Source of the DNA: Oligoflexia bacterium
GTDB taxonomy: Bacteria > Bdellovibrionota > UBA1018
Direction of reading: 5' to 3'
Assembly: GCA_023701205.1 (NCBI GenBank)
Contig: JAMPXJ010000003.1
Span: 124,001 to 188,000, forward strand
Length of the DNA: 64,000 nt
The position numbers were made by a program, and so were the translations under genes. Shown here in pieces: positions 46,560-57,109 of this stretch. The first letter of the stretch is position 1, and each line of letters begins with the position of its first letter. The notes under the pieces were generated by a model, which worked only from the letters and a program-made list of their open reading frames with translations, did not search any database and was not told the origin of the DNA.

Positions 46560-47282
46560 ATGCGTAATTTCAAACTCGTTGCGGGACGAACCGTTTTCGC
46601 CGGCTTGATTGCCATTGTCGCGGGTTGCGCGCAGGCGCCCGTGCGCGTGGCGCTCGAGCCTGAGGTGCTGCTGAGGGAAGCTTGCGGGCCCAACCGGGAC
46701 ATCCGGAGCGTGAAAGGCTCGGTCTGGCTGAAGGTGAGTTCCAAGGAAGTTTCCGGCCAATTTCCGGCTTCGGTGGAGGCGACGGCTCCGGATGCGCTGG
46801 TCATGGAAGTCACCAATCTCGTGGGAGGGCGCGAGGCGCTGATCACGGTCAGCGGCAAGCGGTACACCATAGAGGTTCCGAACCGGCGCGATAAGTCGCA
46901 GTCGGGCGCCCGCAGCTGGGGAGGAATCCCGCTGGAATGGGCGACGGAGCTATTCCTGGGGAGGCTTCCTTGCCCAGGTCCCGAGGCGCTTGGCGAGAGC
47001 GCGGTGCGTCTGGCCGAAGCCGGCGTGCTCGAGGTCGACGTGCCCGCGAACCTGAGTCGCGAGGCGCAGCGCTTTGTCTACCGTTTCGCCGGTCGTTCGG
47101 GTGATCGCGCCGGCCGGCCCGTGGTCGAATCCCTCCGTTGGGAGCGCAAGAGCCCGCCGGTTCTGAACGTCGATTTCACGTTCGGGGACCCCGATGACAG
47201 CGGAAGCCCCCGCAAATGGGAAGCGCGTTCCAGTCAGGGTGAAATCAAGGTCCGTTGGCGGGAGCGCGAGCTGTCACGTTGA
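46560..47282 (+). CDS. LolB-like outer-membrane lipoprotein
   Basis: A 240-residue lipoprotein (lipobox IVAGC, about residues 19-23). The mature part is a half-open beta-barrel type: IRSVKGSVWLKVSSKEVSGQFPASVEATAPDALVMEVTNLVGGREALITVSGKRYTIEVP and a C-terminal set of strands. This is the pattern of LolB/DUF4292 lipoproteins that bind acyl chains. Overall identity to LolB is low, so a LolB role is an inference. It follows the TPR lipoprotein by 36 bases and precedes the peptide-importer genes. Confidence 0.65.
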   Translation: MRNFKLVAGRTVFAGLIAIVAGCAQAPVRVALEPEVLLREACGPNRDIRSVKGSVWLKVSSKEVSGQFPASVEATAPDALVMEVTNLVGGREALITVSGKRYTIEVPNRRDKSQSGARSWGGIPLEWATELFLGRLPCPGPEALGESAVRLAEAGVLEVDVPANLSREAQRFVYRFAGRSGDRAGRPVVESLRWERKSPPVLNVDFTFGDPDDSGSPRKWEARSSQGEIKVRWRERELSR

Positions 47283-47314
47283 CACCGCTTCGGGCATCGG
47301 TTACCCAATTTCAG

Positions 47315-49075
47315 ATGCATCTTTTCACTCGTTTCGGCGTTTCGGCGATGTTGGCGGTCTCTTTCATGATTTCCGGCTGCACTCCCCGCAATAAAGGGGA
47401 TACCGGGAATACCTTCCAGACTTACCAACCCAGCAAGGTCAAGGGACTCGACCCGATCTATGCGGACGACCTTTACTCGGGCACGGAAGTGGGCCGCGTC
47501 TACGAGGGATTGCTGCAGTATCATTATCTGAAGCGCCCCTTCGTTCTCGTGCCGAACCTCGCCGAGGCGATGCCCGAGTTGAGCGCGGACGGAAGGTCTT
47601 ATACCTTCAAGCTCAAAAAGGGCGTGCTCTTCCAGGACGACGCGAGCTTCAAGGAGACTCAGGGCAAGGGCCGGGAGATGACGGCCGAGGACGTGGTCTA
47701 TTCCTTCAAGCGGCTGGCGGATCCGAAGCTGGTTTCGACCGGCTGGTGGATCTTCGAAGGCAAGATCGAAGGGCTGGATGAGTGGCGCGATTCGGCCAAA
47801 GCCGGCGCGCCGGATTACTCGAAGCCGGTATCGGGGCTTCAGGCGGTGGATCGTTATACTATCAAGATCACCCTGAAAACACGTTCGGCCCAGTTTCTTT
47901 ATGCGCTTGCGATGCCGTTCACCTCCGTGGTGGCGCGCGAGGCGGTGGAGCATTACGGCAAGGAGTTCCTGAACCACCCGGTGGGCACCGGGCCGTTCCG
48001 GATTGCCGAGTATGACCGCAATTCCCGCCTGGTCTGGGTGCGAAACCCGACCTACCGCACGGAGCTTTATCCCAGCGACGGCGAGGCAGGCGACAAAGAG
48101 GCGGGATTGCTCGAGGATGCAGGCAAGCCGCTTCCGCTCGTCGATCGCGTCGTAGTGCAGATTTTCGAGGAATCCCAGCCGCAGTGGCTTTCCTTCCTCT
48201 CCGGAAGGCTGGATGCCACCGGGATTCCCAAGGACAACTACGGAGAGGCGATCGGGGGAAACAAGGACCTCACGCCCGATCTCGTGAAGAAGGGGATCCG
48301 CCTTTACAAGAATCCCGGAATCGATGTCGCGCACACGACCTTCAACATGAAGGATCCGCTGCTCGGGAAGAACAAGCTGCTGCGGCAGGCGTTGAGCATC
48401 GCTTATGACGTCAAGCCGTATATCGAGCTATTCTTCAACGGCCGGGCGATTCCGGCGGAAGGGCCGATTCCTCCGGGCGTATCGGGCTATGACCCGGATT
48501 TCAAGAATCCCTATCGGGAGCACAATCTCGCGAAGGCCAAGGAGCTTCTGGCCAAGGCGGGGTATCCGGACGGCAAAGGGCTTCCCCCGTTGGAATACGT
48601 AACCACCTCAAACAGCACTTCTCGGCAAGCCACGGAGTTCCTGCAGAAGACGTTCGCCGCCGTCGGCGTGCAGCTCAAGGTGACGACCTATTCGTGGCCG
48701 GAGTTCCAGGCCGCGGTGAAGAGCGCGCGGGGCCAGCTCTGGTCCTTTGCCTGGAACGCGGACTACCCGGATGCGGAGAACTTCCTCCAGCTCTTCTATA
48801 GCAAGAACGCTTCGCCGGGCCCGAATGATTCCAACTACAGCAACCCGGAGTTTGATAAGCTCTATGAGAAGTCACTCACGCTGTTGGACGGGCCGGAGCG
48901 GACGGAACTTTACCGCCAGATGGCCCGGATGGTGGCGGAGGATTGTCCCTGGATCTTCGAGCTGCATCGTTCGATCTTCAGCCTGGTCCAGCCGTGGCTG
49001 AAGAATTACAAGCGGCACGCGTTCGAGCACAATACCGCGAAGTATCTCAGGGTGGACCCGGCTCTCAAGAAGTGA
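47315..49075 (+). CDS. Peptide ABC transporter substrate-binding lipoprotein (OppA/DppA-like)
   Basis: About 586 residues from the ATG at 47315, with lipobox MISGC. It has the SBP_bac_5 fold: YEGLLQYHYL, NLAEAMPELSADGRSYTFKLKKGVLFQDD, EDVVYSFKRLADP, HPVGTGPFRIAEYDRNSRLVWVRNP, LLRQALSIAYDV and FNGRAIPAEGPIPPG. It captures oligopeptides in the periplasm and delivers them to the permeases encoded next. The GTG-like frame upstream overlaps the previous gene and is not used. Five consecutive genes (47.3-52.9 kb) form a complete importer. Confidence 0.92.
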   Translation: MHLFTRFGVSAMLAVSFMISGCTPRNKGDTGNTFQTYQPSKVKGLDPIYADDLYSGTEVGRVYEGLLQYHYLKRPFVLVPNLAEAMPELSADGRSYTFKLKKGVLFQDDASFKETQGKGREMTAEDVVYSFKRLADPKLVSTGWWIFEGKIEGLDEWRDSAKAGAPDYSKPVSGLQAVDRYTIKITLKTRSAQFLYALAMPFTSVVAREAVEHYGKEFLNHPVGTGPFRIAEYDRNSRLVWVRNPTYRTELYPSDGEAGDKEAGLLEDAGKPLPLVDRVVVQIFEESQPQWLSFLSGRLDATGIPKDNYGEAIGGNKDLTPDLVKKGIRLYKNPGIDVAHTTFNMKDPLLGKNKLLRQALSIAYDVKPYIELFFNGRAIPAEGPIPPGVSGYDPDFKNPYREHNLAKAKELLAKAGYPDGKGLPPLEYVTTSNSTSRQATEFLQKTFAAVGVQLKVTTYSWPEFQAAVKSARGQLWSFAWNADYPDAENFLQLFYSKNASPGPNDSNYSNPEFDKLYEKSLTLLDGPERTELYRQMARMVAEDCPWIFELHRSIFSLVQPWLKNYKRHAFEHNTAKYLRVDPALKK

Positions 49076-49111
49076 AGAAGTGACAGATCGAAGAGATGGA
49101 GCTCTTCCTGA

Positions 49112-50047
49112 ATGTTCGTTTACCTGGTTCGTAAGCTGATCGGCACGATTCCCACGGTTTTCGGGGTCGCCCTCATCGTTTTCATCCTGTTCAACATGGT
49201 GGGGGGCGATCCGACCTACCAGATGCTGGGAAAGCACGCGACGGCGCAGCAGATCGCCGAACTGCGGCACGAGCTGGGCTTCGATCAGCCGAAGTACCTT
49301 CAGTTCCTGCAGTTCCTCAAGCAGATCGTCACCTTCGATTTCGGGCGCAGCTACGCGACGAAGCAGCAGATCAGCACGATGATCCTCGATGGCATCACGC
49401 CATCGCTGACGTTGACGATTCCCGCGTTCTTCTTCACGACGCTGATCTCGGTGCTGATCGGACTGCTGGTCGCTTATTTCCGCGGTCGGATCGTGGACAA
49501 GTTAACGGTGGTGCTTTGCGTTTTCGGGATGAGCGTGCCAGTTCTGGCCTACATCCTTTTCAGCCAGTATTTCCTGGCTTACAAGTTCGGACTCTTTCCG
49601 ATCGCCGGTTACGATCCCGAGTGGCCGGACCGCCTCGTTTATGTGGCCTTGCCGATCCTGATCTCCGTGCTCGTGAGCGTGGGCTATGACGTGCGCTTTT
49701 ACCGCACGGCGATCCTGGAGGAGACGGGCCAGGATTACGTTCGCACGGCGCGGGCCAAGGGGCTTTCGGAGCCGCGCACTTATCTCAAGCACGTGCTCAA
49801 GAACAGCATGGTGCCGATCCTGACGAACCTCGTGATGGAGATCCCGCTGCTCGTGCTCGGAGCGTTCCTGCTGGAGAGCTTCTTCGGGATACCGGGCCTC
49901 GGGGGGATCACGATCAATGCCGTGCATAACAGCGACTTCCCGGTAATCAAGGCGATGTCCGTGTTCATGTCCTTGCTCTACATCCTGGGCAATCTTTTGA
50001 CGGATATCACCTACACGCTGGTGGATCCGAGGGTGAGTTTCAAATGA
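49112..50047 (+). CDS. Peptide ABC transporter permease (DppB/OppB-like)
   Basis: A 311-residue inner-membrane protein with six predicted spans. [34 protein letters not shown] is the standard DppB start, and the EAA-loop [32 protein letters not shown] is the cytoplasmic coupling helix. Its stop overlaps the next gene's start by four bases (ATGA). Length and topology are normal. Confidence 0.94.
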   Translation: MFVYLVRKLIGTIPTVFGVALIVFILFNMVGGDPTYQMLGKHATAQQIAELRHELGFDQPKYLQFLQFLKQIVTFDFGRSYATKQQISTMILDGITPSLTLTIPAFFFTTLISVLIGLLVAYFRGRIVDKLTVVLCVFGMSVPVLAYILFSQYFLAYKFGLFPIAGYDPEWPDRLVYVALPILISVLVSVGYDVRFYRTAILEETGQDYVRTARAKGLSEPRTYLKHVLKNSMVPILTNLVMEIPLLVLGAFLLESFFGIPGLGGITINAVHNSDFPVIKAMSVFMSLLYILGNLLTDITYTLVDPRVSFK

Positions 50048-50910
50048 ACGCCGCGATTCAGGGACGCAGCCTGTGGAGCGACGCGCTTCGGCGTCTGATG
50101 AAGGATCGGCTCGCGCTGGTCTGTTTCGGGATCATCGTGGTTTATGCGCTTGCGGCGCTCCTGGCCCAGTTCGGCCTGATCGCCGCAAGCTGGAACGCGC
50201 AGGTGGGCGCCGCATACCAGCCGCCGTCCTTCGACCGGCTCGATACGATCATGGGGACGGATATCTTCGGACGAAGCGTCTTCTACAAGGTCATCCACGG
50301 CACCCGCATCGCGATGAGCGTGGGTCTGGTCTCGTCGCTCATCAGCGTTCCGATCGGCCTCGCTTTGGGGGCGCTGGCCGGGTATTTCGGCCGCTGGGTC
50401 GACGACCTGATCGTCTGGTTTTACACGACGATTTCCTCGATTCCCGGCATCATGCTGCTGATCGCGATCACCCTCGTGCTGGGCAAGGGCATGACAGCCA
50501 TGTACTTCGCGCTCGGCGCGACTTCCTGGGTGCATCTGGCGCGCGTGATGCGAGGGGAGTTCATCAAGCACAAGTCGCGCGATTACGTGGTCGCGGCGGA
50601 GAGCCTGGGGGCGACCCATGCGTCGCGGATCTTCCGGCATATCTTCCCGAACGTTTCGCATTTCGTGATCATCAATCTCTCGATCCAGTTCATGGGCGCG
50701 ATCAAGGCCGAGGTGATCCTTTCCTTCCTGGGCCTGGGCGTGCAGGGACAGCCCAGCTGGGGCGTCATGATCGACGACGCCAAGCTCGAGCTTGCGCGCG
50801 GTGTCTGGTGGCAGCTGGCGGGCGCGACCTCAGCGATGTTCTTCGTCGTGCTGGCGTTCAATATCCTGGGGGACGCGTTGCGGGACGCGCTCGATCCGAA
50901 AATCAAGTAG
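50044..50910 (+). CDS. Peptide ABC transporter permease (DppC/OppC-like)
   Basis: A 288-residue protein with six spans and the DppC pattern: [70 protein letters not shown], the coupling loop [25 protein letters not shown], and [17 protein letters not shown]. It pairs with the DppB-like permease to form the channel. Confidence 0.94.
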   Translation: MNAAIQGRSLWSDALRRLMKDRLALVCFGIIVVYALAALLAQFGLIAASWNAQVGAAYQPPSFDRLDTIMGTDIFGRSVFYKVIHGTRIAMSVGLVSSLISVPIGLALGALAGYFGRWVDDLIVWFYTTISSIPGIMLLIAITLVLGKGMTAMYFALGATSWVHLARVMRGEFIKHKSRDYVVAAESLGATHASRIFRHIFPNVSHFVIINLSIQFMGAIKAEVILSFLGLGVQGQPSWGVMIDDAKLELARGVWWQLAGATSAMFFVVLAFNILGDALRDALDPKIK

Positions 50911-50921
50911 GGGGACGGCAA

Positions 50922-51905
<984 letters not shown>

Positions 51906-51906
51906 G

Positions 51907-52884
51907 ATGGAAACCCTGCTTTCGGTACGCAATCTGGTGAAACGATTCCCGATCAAGGGCGGGATCCTCTCCCGCGAGATCGCGAGCGTGAAAGCCGTTT
52001 CGGATGTTTCTTTCGACATCCGAAAGGGCGAGACTCTGGGGCTTGTGGGCGAGTCCGGCTGCGGTAAGTCGACCCTCGGCCGCTGCATCCTGCGGCTGAT
52101 CGAGCCGACCGGTGGCCAGGTCCTTTTCAAGGGCCAGGACATCACGAAGCTCGGAGCCGGGGAGATGCGCCGGCTTCGGCGCAATATGCAGATCATCTTC
52201 CAGGATCCGTATGCCTCGCTGAACCCGCGGATGACCGTCGAGGACATCCTGGGTGAGCCGCTCGATATCCATTCCATCTGCGAGTCCAAGGACGCGCGCA
52301 AGAAGCGGATCCTGGAGCTGCTGGACCTGTGCGGGCTGCGGCGCGAGGCGATCTCGCGTTATCCACACGAGTTCTCCGGAGGGCAGCGGCAACGCATCTG
52401 CATCGCGCGCGCGCTCGCGGTCGAACCCGAGTTCATCGTCTGCGACGAGCCTGTTTCGGCACTCGACGTCTCCATCCAGGCGCAGATCGTGAACCTCATG
52501 CAGGATCTCCAGAAGGAGCTCCAACTCACCTATCTTTTCATCGCGCATGACCTGAAGGTCGTGGAGCATATCTCCACGCGGGTGGCGGTGATGTATCTGG
52601 GAAAGGTGGTCGAGACGGCGGCCGCGGAAGAGCTTTATTCCGATCCCAAGCACCCCTATACCCGGGCGCTGCTTTCGGCGATCCCCCTGCCGGACCCGAC
52701 TTACCAGAAGGAGCGGATCATCCTGAAAGGCGATGTTCCTTCGCCGATCAATCCGCCGTTAGGCTGCTACTTTCATCCCCGATGTCCAATAGCCAAGGAA
52801 AACTGCAGAGTTGATGCGCCGCAGCTTCGAGAATGCGGCGCGCCTCCGCATTCGCATCCCGTGTCCTGTCATTATGCGAAGTAG
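51907..52884 (+). CDS. Peptide ABC transporter ATP-binding protein (DppF/OppF-like)
   Basis: A 325-residue ATPase starting one base after the dppD-like gene. Walker [43 protein letters not shown], signature [19 protein letters not shown], Walker [22 protein letters not shown], and a C-terminal Cys cluster ([22 protein letters not shown] ... SCHY). It completes the importer. The two unknown genes downstream follow after 74 bases. Confidence 0.94.
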   Translation: METLLSVRNLVKRFPIKGGILSREIASVKAVSDVSFDIRKGETLGLVGESGCGKSTLGRCILRLIEPTGGQVLFKGQDITKLGAGEMRRLRRNMQIIFQDPYASLNPRMTVEDILGEPLDIHSICESKDARKKRILELLDLCGLRREAISRYPHEFSGGQRQRICIARALAVEPEFIVCDEPVSALDVSIQAQIVNLMQDLQKELQLTYLFIAHDLKVVEHISTRVAVMYLGKVVETAAAEELYSDPKHPYTRALLSAIPLPDPTYQKERIILKGDVPSPINPPLGCYFHPRCPIAKENCRVDAPQLRECGAPPHSHPVSCHYAK

Positions 52885-52958
52885 CGGGGTTTTCGCCATA
52901 ATTCCCTCATCTTAATGCCGTCTTATTCCGAAAAGTCCTTCAAGGAGTGTTCTCCGGA

Positions 52959-53786
52959 ATGGATTTTTCGCGGCGAAAATTACCGAAAGAGGCGGCCGAA
53001 ACCCTGCGGCTCTGCCCGATCAGCACGGTGAAAGCCTTCACGCCGATGCTTGCGCCCGCGTACGTCTTCATGCCGAGAAACGAGAAGTTCGTCTCGGTCA
53101 AGTCGCCGCTCGATTTCTTCACGCCCGAGGAGCTGGAGCGATTGAAGTCTTTCGAGAGCTTCTATTTCCCCGAGTTCCTGAATGCCGTGATGCCGTTCCG
53201 CTCGGCGGCGCGCGGGGTCCTCACGCTGCTCACCTGGCGGCCCGACGAGAGCGATCCCGCGGTGCTCCCTCCCGCGTCCTATGAGCTTGCCGACGCGGCG
53301 TTGAGGCTGATCGGCCCGCTCTGGGGCAAGGATACGCAGATCGAGCCGTTCTTTCTCGCGGTTTTCGTGAACGAGCTTTGCGAGCTATTGCCTTCCGAGC
53401 TGCTGTCGGAGGTACGGGAGCAAAGCGTGGAGGGATATGAGAACGCCCTGCTGCTGTCGAGCTGGACCGTCTTCCTGGCACTTCATCTCGGTTACTGCGA
53501 TCTCGCCTTCCTGAACGCGCTCAGGCTCCGGGTCTTTCGCTCGAGCGCTTCGGGCGAAGACGAGCCGGGTGCGTTCGCCCCGCTGGACGAGGTGATCGGG
53601 CTCGCCCGAGCGACGTTCAGCCTCGAGAACAGGCTTTCGCCCTTCCGCGCGGACGTTTTCGTGGGCCGGAGGGACCGCGCTTCGCTGAAAATGGTTTCAC
53701 GCCTCCGGCGAGTGATCGGGAGCCTGCTCAGGCCCGACGCTCCGGTCGCGACGATCTTCGGTCCAGGAGGCTTCGTCGATGCCTGA
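52959..53786 (+). CDS. Unrecognised cytoplasmic protein
   Basis: About 275 residues, soluble, Leu/Phe-rich and helical. It starts MDFSRRKLPKEAAETLRLCPISTVKAFTPMLAPAYVFMPRNEKFVSVKSPLDFF. The ATG at 52959 is ten bases from AAGGAG and is preferred over the GTG at 52947. Later stretches include LLSSWTVFLALHLGYCDLAFLNALRLRVF and two basic C-terminal helices. I do not know the family. The gene overlaps the large coiled-coil gene by eight bases, so the two products probably act together. Confidence 0.7.
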   Translation: MDFSRRKLPKEAAETLRLCPISTVKAFTPMLAPAYVFMPRNEKFVSVKSPLDFFTPEELERLKSFESFYFPEFLNAVMPFRSAARGVLTLLTWRPDESDPAVLPPASYELADAALRLIGPLWGKDTQIEPFFLAVFVNELCELLPSELLSEVREQSVEGYENALLLSSWTVFLALHLGYCDLAFLNALRLRVFRSSASGEDEPGAFAPLDEVIGLARATFSLENRLSPFRADVFVGRRDRASLKMVSRLRRVIGSLLRPDAPVATIFGPGGFVDA

Positions 53787-55917
53787 TGGCGCGAAGACCC
53801 CCAGATCTCTGAACAGCTTCGGGGTGAGCGGCCTGCTTGGCGAGGACTGCAAAGTCTACTATGACAACCTCTTCACGACGAAGCACGTGGGGCGCGTCTC
53901 CGACCTGATCGCCGCGCGCCTTCGCGAGGCGGGTGCTGATGAGCTGAAGCTGCGGGCGCTGCTGCTTTACGGGGTTTTCCAGGCCTACCGCTTCAGGAGC
54001 TCGGAGGCTGCGCCGGAGCCGGTGCTGGTGGAGTGCGGCGTGGACGGCGAGAGCATCGCGGTGGGAGTGGCCTTCAAGGGGGAGCTTCCGCTCGAAAGCG
54101 GCGGCCTGGCCGAGAAGATCATGAGCTTCGCGGGAAACGAAGGCTCTCCGCTGCTCGAGCTATTGAACGGGCTTTATCGGCACGCCGACCGGCTGATCGT
54201 GCGCGTGCAGCCGGCCGAGCAGATCGAGGTCGTTGCGATTCTGGGGGTGTCAGGCGATCCTTTGGCCGTGAAGCCCGCGCCTGAAATCGTCCTGATCGGT
54301 ACGGGCGAAGACGTGCGCGAGACGCCCAAGGCCGAGGATTACATCGAGCTCGGCGATCTGGATTACGCCAATCTCCTGAATACGGACGCGACGGTTTCGG
54401 TCGCGCCGCCGCCCACGGGCGAGTTCCTGGCCCACGGCGTTTCGGAGCTCGAGGACGCGATGAGGCTGCGCGCGCAAGCGGCGGTTCTCGAGGGCAAGTA
54501 CCAGGTCGGCGGCCTCCATCCGGAGGCGAGTCCGCAGCTCTTCCGCATCAAAGGCGAGAAGAAGCCGGGTGAGGGATCTCAGAGCACGCTGATCAAGGGC
54601 ACCCCTCAGGGTGATCTTGTGGACCGCGCAGTGGTGGTGATAGGAAGCCCGGAAGAGGCGGCCGCTAACGCGTTACCGGAAAGCGACCCGCGGGTTCAGC
54701 TCTACCTCATGCGCATCCAGGAGCTGCAGCAGCGGATCGTCGCGCTCGAGCAAGGTGCCGCCCAGGCGCGGGTCGAGCGGGGCGGCGGACAGGACGGCCC
54801 TTCTGGAGCTGAAACGGCCGGGGAGAGCGGCGCGCTGCAGGGGCTTTTCAAGAAGGTTTGGCCTTTCAAGAAGAAGGCGCAAGGGGAAAGCGAGGCCGAG
54901 ACGGAGGACGCCGGCAAGGACTCCGAGCAGGAAAAGGAAGAGACGGCGCGCGAGGCGGCGACTCAGCCGAAAGCGAAGAAGATCCGGGATTCCGGTGAGA
55001 CTGACGAGGCCGAAAAGGACGCCAATGAGCTTCTGGCGGAGCTTGAAAAAGGAGAGATCGATCGGACGATCTCCAAAGCCAAGGCCGAGCTCAATGATAT
55101 CAAGAAGGATGTCCAGAGCCAGAAGGCCAAGCGGTGGATGGACGGGCTCATGGGTGAGCTGGTGCAGGAGAAAGCGCGACTCGCAGAGATGGCCCACAAG
55201 CTGAATTCCTCCATCCGCCAGAAGGAACTCGAGTTCAAGAATCGCGAGATCAAGCTCCAGGAGGAGATCCGTAAGCGGGATGAAAGCCTACGGCAGAAGA
55301 CGCACGCGCTCGCGCGCAGCAAGGATCAGCTGAGTCAGGTCAATATGCAGATGGAGAAGTTCAGGCTCCAGAGTCAGGAGAAGACCGAGGAGTCCCACTT
55401 CCGCCAGAAATACCAGCTGAGCCAGAAGCTCCTGGTCGCCTCTAAAGAGGAGGTCTCCAAGCTCACCTCGAAGGTCGACGACCTCAAGGGCCAGCTCGCG
55501 AGCGCCCAGATGGCGCTGAAGAGCCGTGGAAGCACTACGGCATCGATGGAAGTTCAGACGCTGCGGACCAAGAATGAACGCACGGCACGCCAGCTCGAGG
55601 AGCTCCGTAACGTCAATGAGCAGCTGACCGCGCGAATCCAGCAGCTCGCGGAGAAAGCTGAGAGGCCCGGAAAGGCCGTGGAAACCGCTGAGACGCCGAA
55701 AAAACTCGAAGCCTCGATGAAGCAGCTGGCCGCGGCCCAGAAGGACAATGAGCAGCTCAAGCTCCGGATCGAGGAGCTCTCGCACGAGGAGCTCCGTATG
55801 AAAGGCGAGCTGAAGCGCGCCTTGCTCGAGGTGAAGAACCTGCGGGCAGTACTGGCGAAAAAGGCCGGCGGAAGCCCCGGCAAGCCTTCGGGGGGAAGCA
55901 CGCCCCAGGCGGCTTGA
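53779..55917 (+). CDS. Large coiled-coil protein of unknown family
   Basis: 712 residues. The N-terminal 190 residues form a globular alpha/beta domain (YYDNLFTTKHVGRVSDLIAARL, LKLRALLLYGVFQAYRF, VLVECGVDGESIAVGVAFKGELP). Its order of elements is faintly like a degenerate GHKL-type ATPase, but the ATP-binding motifs are missing, so that is a guess. A low-complexity acidic/Lys linker (about 335-420, with GLFKKVWPFKKKAQG) precedes a long Glu/Lys/Gln/Arg coiled coil (about 420-690) and a Gly/Ser tail. No signal peptide or membrane span. It looks like a cytoplasmic scaffold. Confidence 0.75.
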   Translation: MPDGAKTPRSLNSFGVSGLLGEDCKVYYDNLFTTKHVGRVSDLIAARLREAGADELKLRALLLYGVFQAYRFRSSEAAPEPVLVECGVDGESIAVGVAFKGELPLESGGLAEKIMSFAGNEGSPLLELLNGLYRHADRLIVRVQPAEQIEVVAILGVSGDPLAVKPAPEIVLIGTGEDVRETPKAEDYIELGDLDYANLLNTDATVSVAPPPTGEFLAHGVSELEDAMRLRAQAAVLEGKYQVGGLHPEASPQLFRIKGEKKPGEGSQSTLIKGTPQGDLVDRAVVVIGSPEEAAANALPESDPRVQLYLMRIQELQQRIVALEQGAAQARVERGGGQDGPSGAETAGESGALQGLFKKVWPFKKKAQGESEAETEDAGKDSEQEKEETAREAATQPKAKKIRDSGETDEAEKDANELLAELEKGEIDRTISKAKAELNDIKKDVQSQKAKRWMDGLMGELVQEKARLAEMAHKLNSSIRQKELEFKNREIKLQEEIRKRDESLRQKTHALARSKDQLSQVNMQMEKFRLQSQEKTEESHFRQKYQLSQKLLVASKEEVSKLTSKVDDLKGQLASAQMALKSRGSTTASMEVQTLRTKNERTARQLEELRNVNEQLTARIQQLAEKAERPGKAVETAETPKKLEASMKQLAAAQKDNEQLKLRIEELSHEELRMKGELKRALLEVKNLRAVLAKKAGGSPGKPSGGSTPQAA

Positions 55918-55965
55918 GAAAACCGATTGTGCAAGTTTTGGAAACGTTTTAAGAATCGAATCAGT

Positions 55966-56048
55966 GCTCGCGTGGCGGAATTGGTAGACGCGCTGGTCTT
56001 AGAAGCCAGTAGGTAACCCCTGTAGCCGTTCAAGTCGGCTCGCGAGCA
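55966..56048 (+). tRNA. tRNA-Leu (anticodon UAG)
   Basis: Class II cloverleaf with acceptor GCTCGCG/CGCGAGC, D-arm TGGCGGAATTGGTAGACGC, anticodon stem CTGGT/GCCAG around CTTAGAA (anticodon TAG), a short variable arm and T-arm GCCGTTCAAGTCGGC. The 3' CCA is not encoded (ATTACC follows), unlike the tRNA-Phe of this window. Confidence 0.96.
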
Positions 56049-56176
56049 TTACCCTTTTATTTCGTGAATTTAGATGGTGGCTTTTTCTCCTTTCTCTTCG
56101 TCGGAAACGGCCTTGGTAGTACTTCCACCACCACTCGCCGGGTCGTTTTTGGTAGACGCATACTTAGCTGATCGTG

Positions 56177-57109
56177 TCAGTTTTCATCTGCAGAAATTGA
56201 GATGTTTCCGGCCAATCGGAGAAAGTCGGCTTTGGCGATGTTTCCTCCCGATAGTACGGCAGCCACATTTTCAGCGCGTCCGCACTTGACCAAAATCCTG
56301 GCCGCCGCATAGGCGGCGGCACCCGCGCCCTCCGTTATCATCTTCTGATTGTGCGCAAGGTCGTGTAGGGCGGTCCGAATTTCCGGCAGGCTGACAGTGA
56401 TCGGGTGGACGCCGTGTTCTCGCAAGTCCTCGTAAACATCAGGCAGCACTTCCGGCGTTCCGATCGCATCGACAAACGAGGGGACCCTTTCTACCTTGCA
56501 TGGTCTGCCAATGCCATAGGAGGCGGAAAATGGGGCTGCGGTCTCAGGCTCCACGGCATAGATCTTCGGTCTCAGGCCGAGGCGATGGAATGCGCGACAT
56601 AGACCCAACGTGAGGCCCCCAACGCCGAAGGGAACAACGACCGTATCGACGTTGGGCAAGTCTTGAAGAAGCTCTTCCGCGATGGCGCCGTAGCCGAGGG
56701 TGAGAGGCTCGTTCCGGGCCGGATGGACGAAGTAGCTCGTGTCCCTTCTGGGAGCGCCTTCTACGACTTTTTTCCAGATGTCAGCGAAGGGTTGCTCGAT
56801 GACTTCCGCGCCCAGACGTCGAATTGCCTCTTTCTTCACGTTGGGCGCCGAGTCGGGAACATAGATACGACAAGAGATTCCCTCGAGCTTCGCGGCAAAT
56901 GCCACGGCTTGCCCCATATTCCCGGCACTTGCCGCGCTGAGCCCCCTCCGTATGATCTCGGTTCTTTCCGAGCGGATGAGTGATGCTAGCCCACGGATCT
57001 TGTAGGAGCCAAAGGGCTGGAGGTTTTCCGGCTTGAGGTAGATACCTCTTTTGGATCCGTCCTCCAGAACGGGCAGGAGAGGCGTGCGAACCACAAAGGA
57101 CGAAAGCAT
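56177..57109 (-). CDS. PLP-dependent threonine/serine dehydratase-like enzyme
   Basis: A 310-residue fold-type II PLP enzyme. PENLQPFGSYKIRGLASL has the Schiff-base Lys, SAASAGNMGQAVAFAAKL is the phosphate-cup region, VVPFGVGGLTLG the Gly-rich loop, and MITEGAGAAAYAA and VLSGGNI the C-terminal cofactor region. The usual SAGNHAQG motif reads SAGNMGQA, so the conserved His is Met; activity or specificity may differ. It is coupled to the ornithine-cyclodeaminase-like gene by a one-base overlap. Such pairs occur in ectoine use (EutBC) and beta-hydroxyaspartate (BhcBD) pathways, but the rest of those pathways is absent here. Confidence 0.85.
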   Translation of the reverse strand: MLSSFVVRTPLLPVLEDGSKRGIYLKPENLQPFGSYKIRGLASLIRSERTEIIRRGLSAASAGNMGQAVAFAAKLEGISCRIYVPDSAPNVKKEAIRRLGAEVIEQPFADIWKKVVEGAPRRDTSYFVHPARNEPLTLGYGAIAEELLQDLPNVDTVVVPFGVGGLTLGLCRAFHRLGLRPKIYAVEPETAAPFSASYGIGRPCKVERVPSFVDAIGTPEVLPDVYEDLREHGVHPITVSLPEIRTALHDLAHNQKMITEGAGAAAYAAARILVKCGRAENVAAVLSGGNIAKADFLRLAGNISISADEN

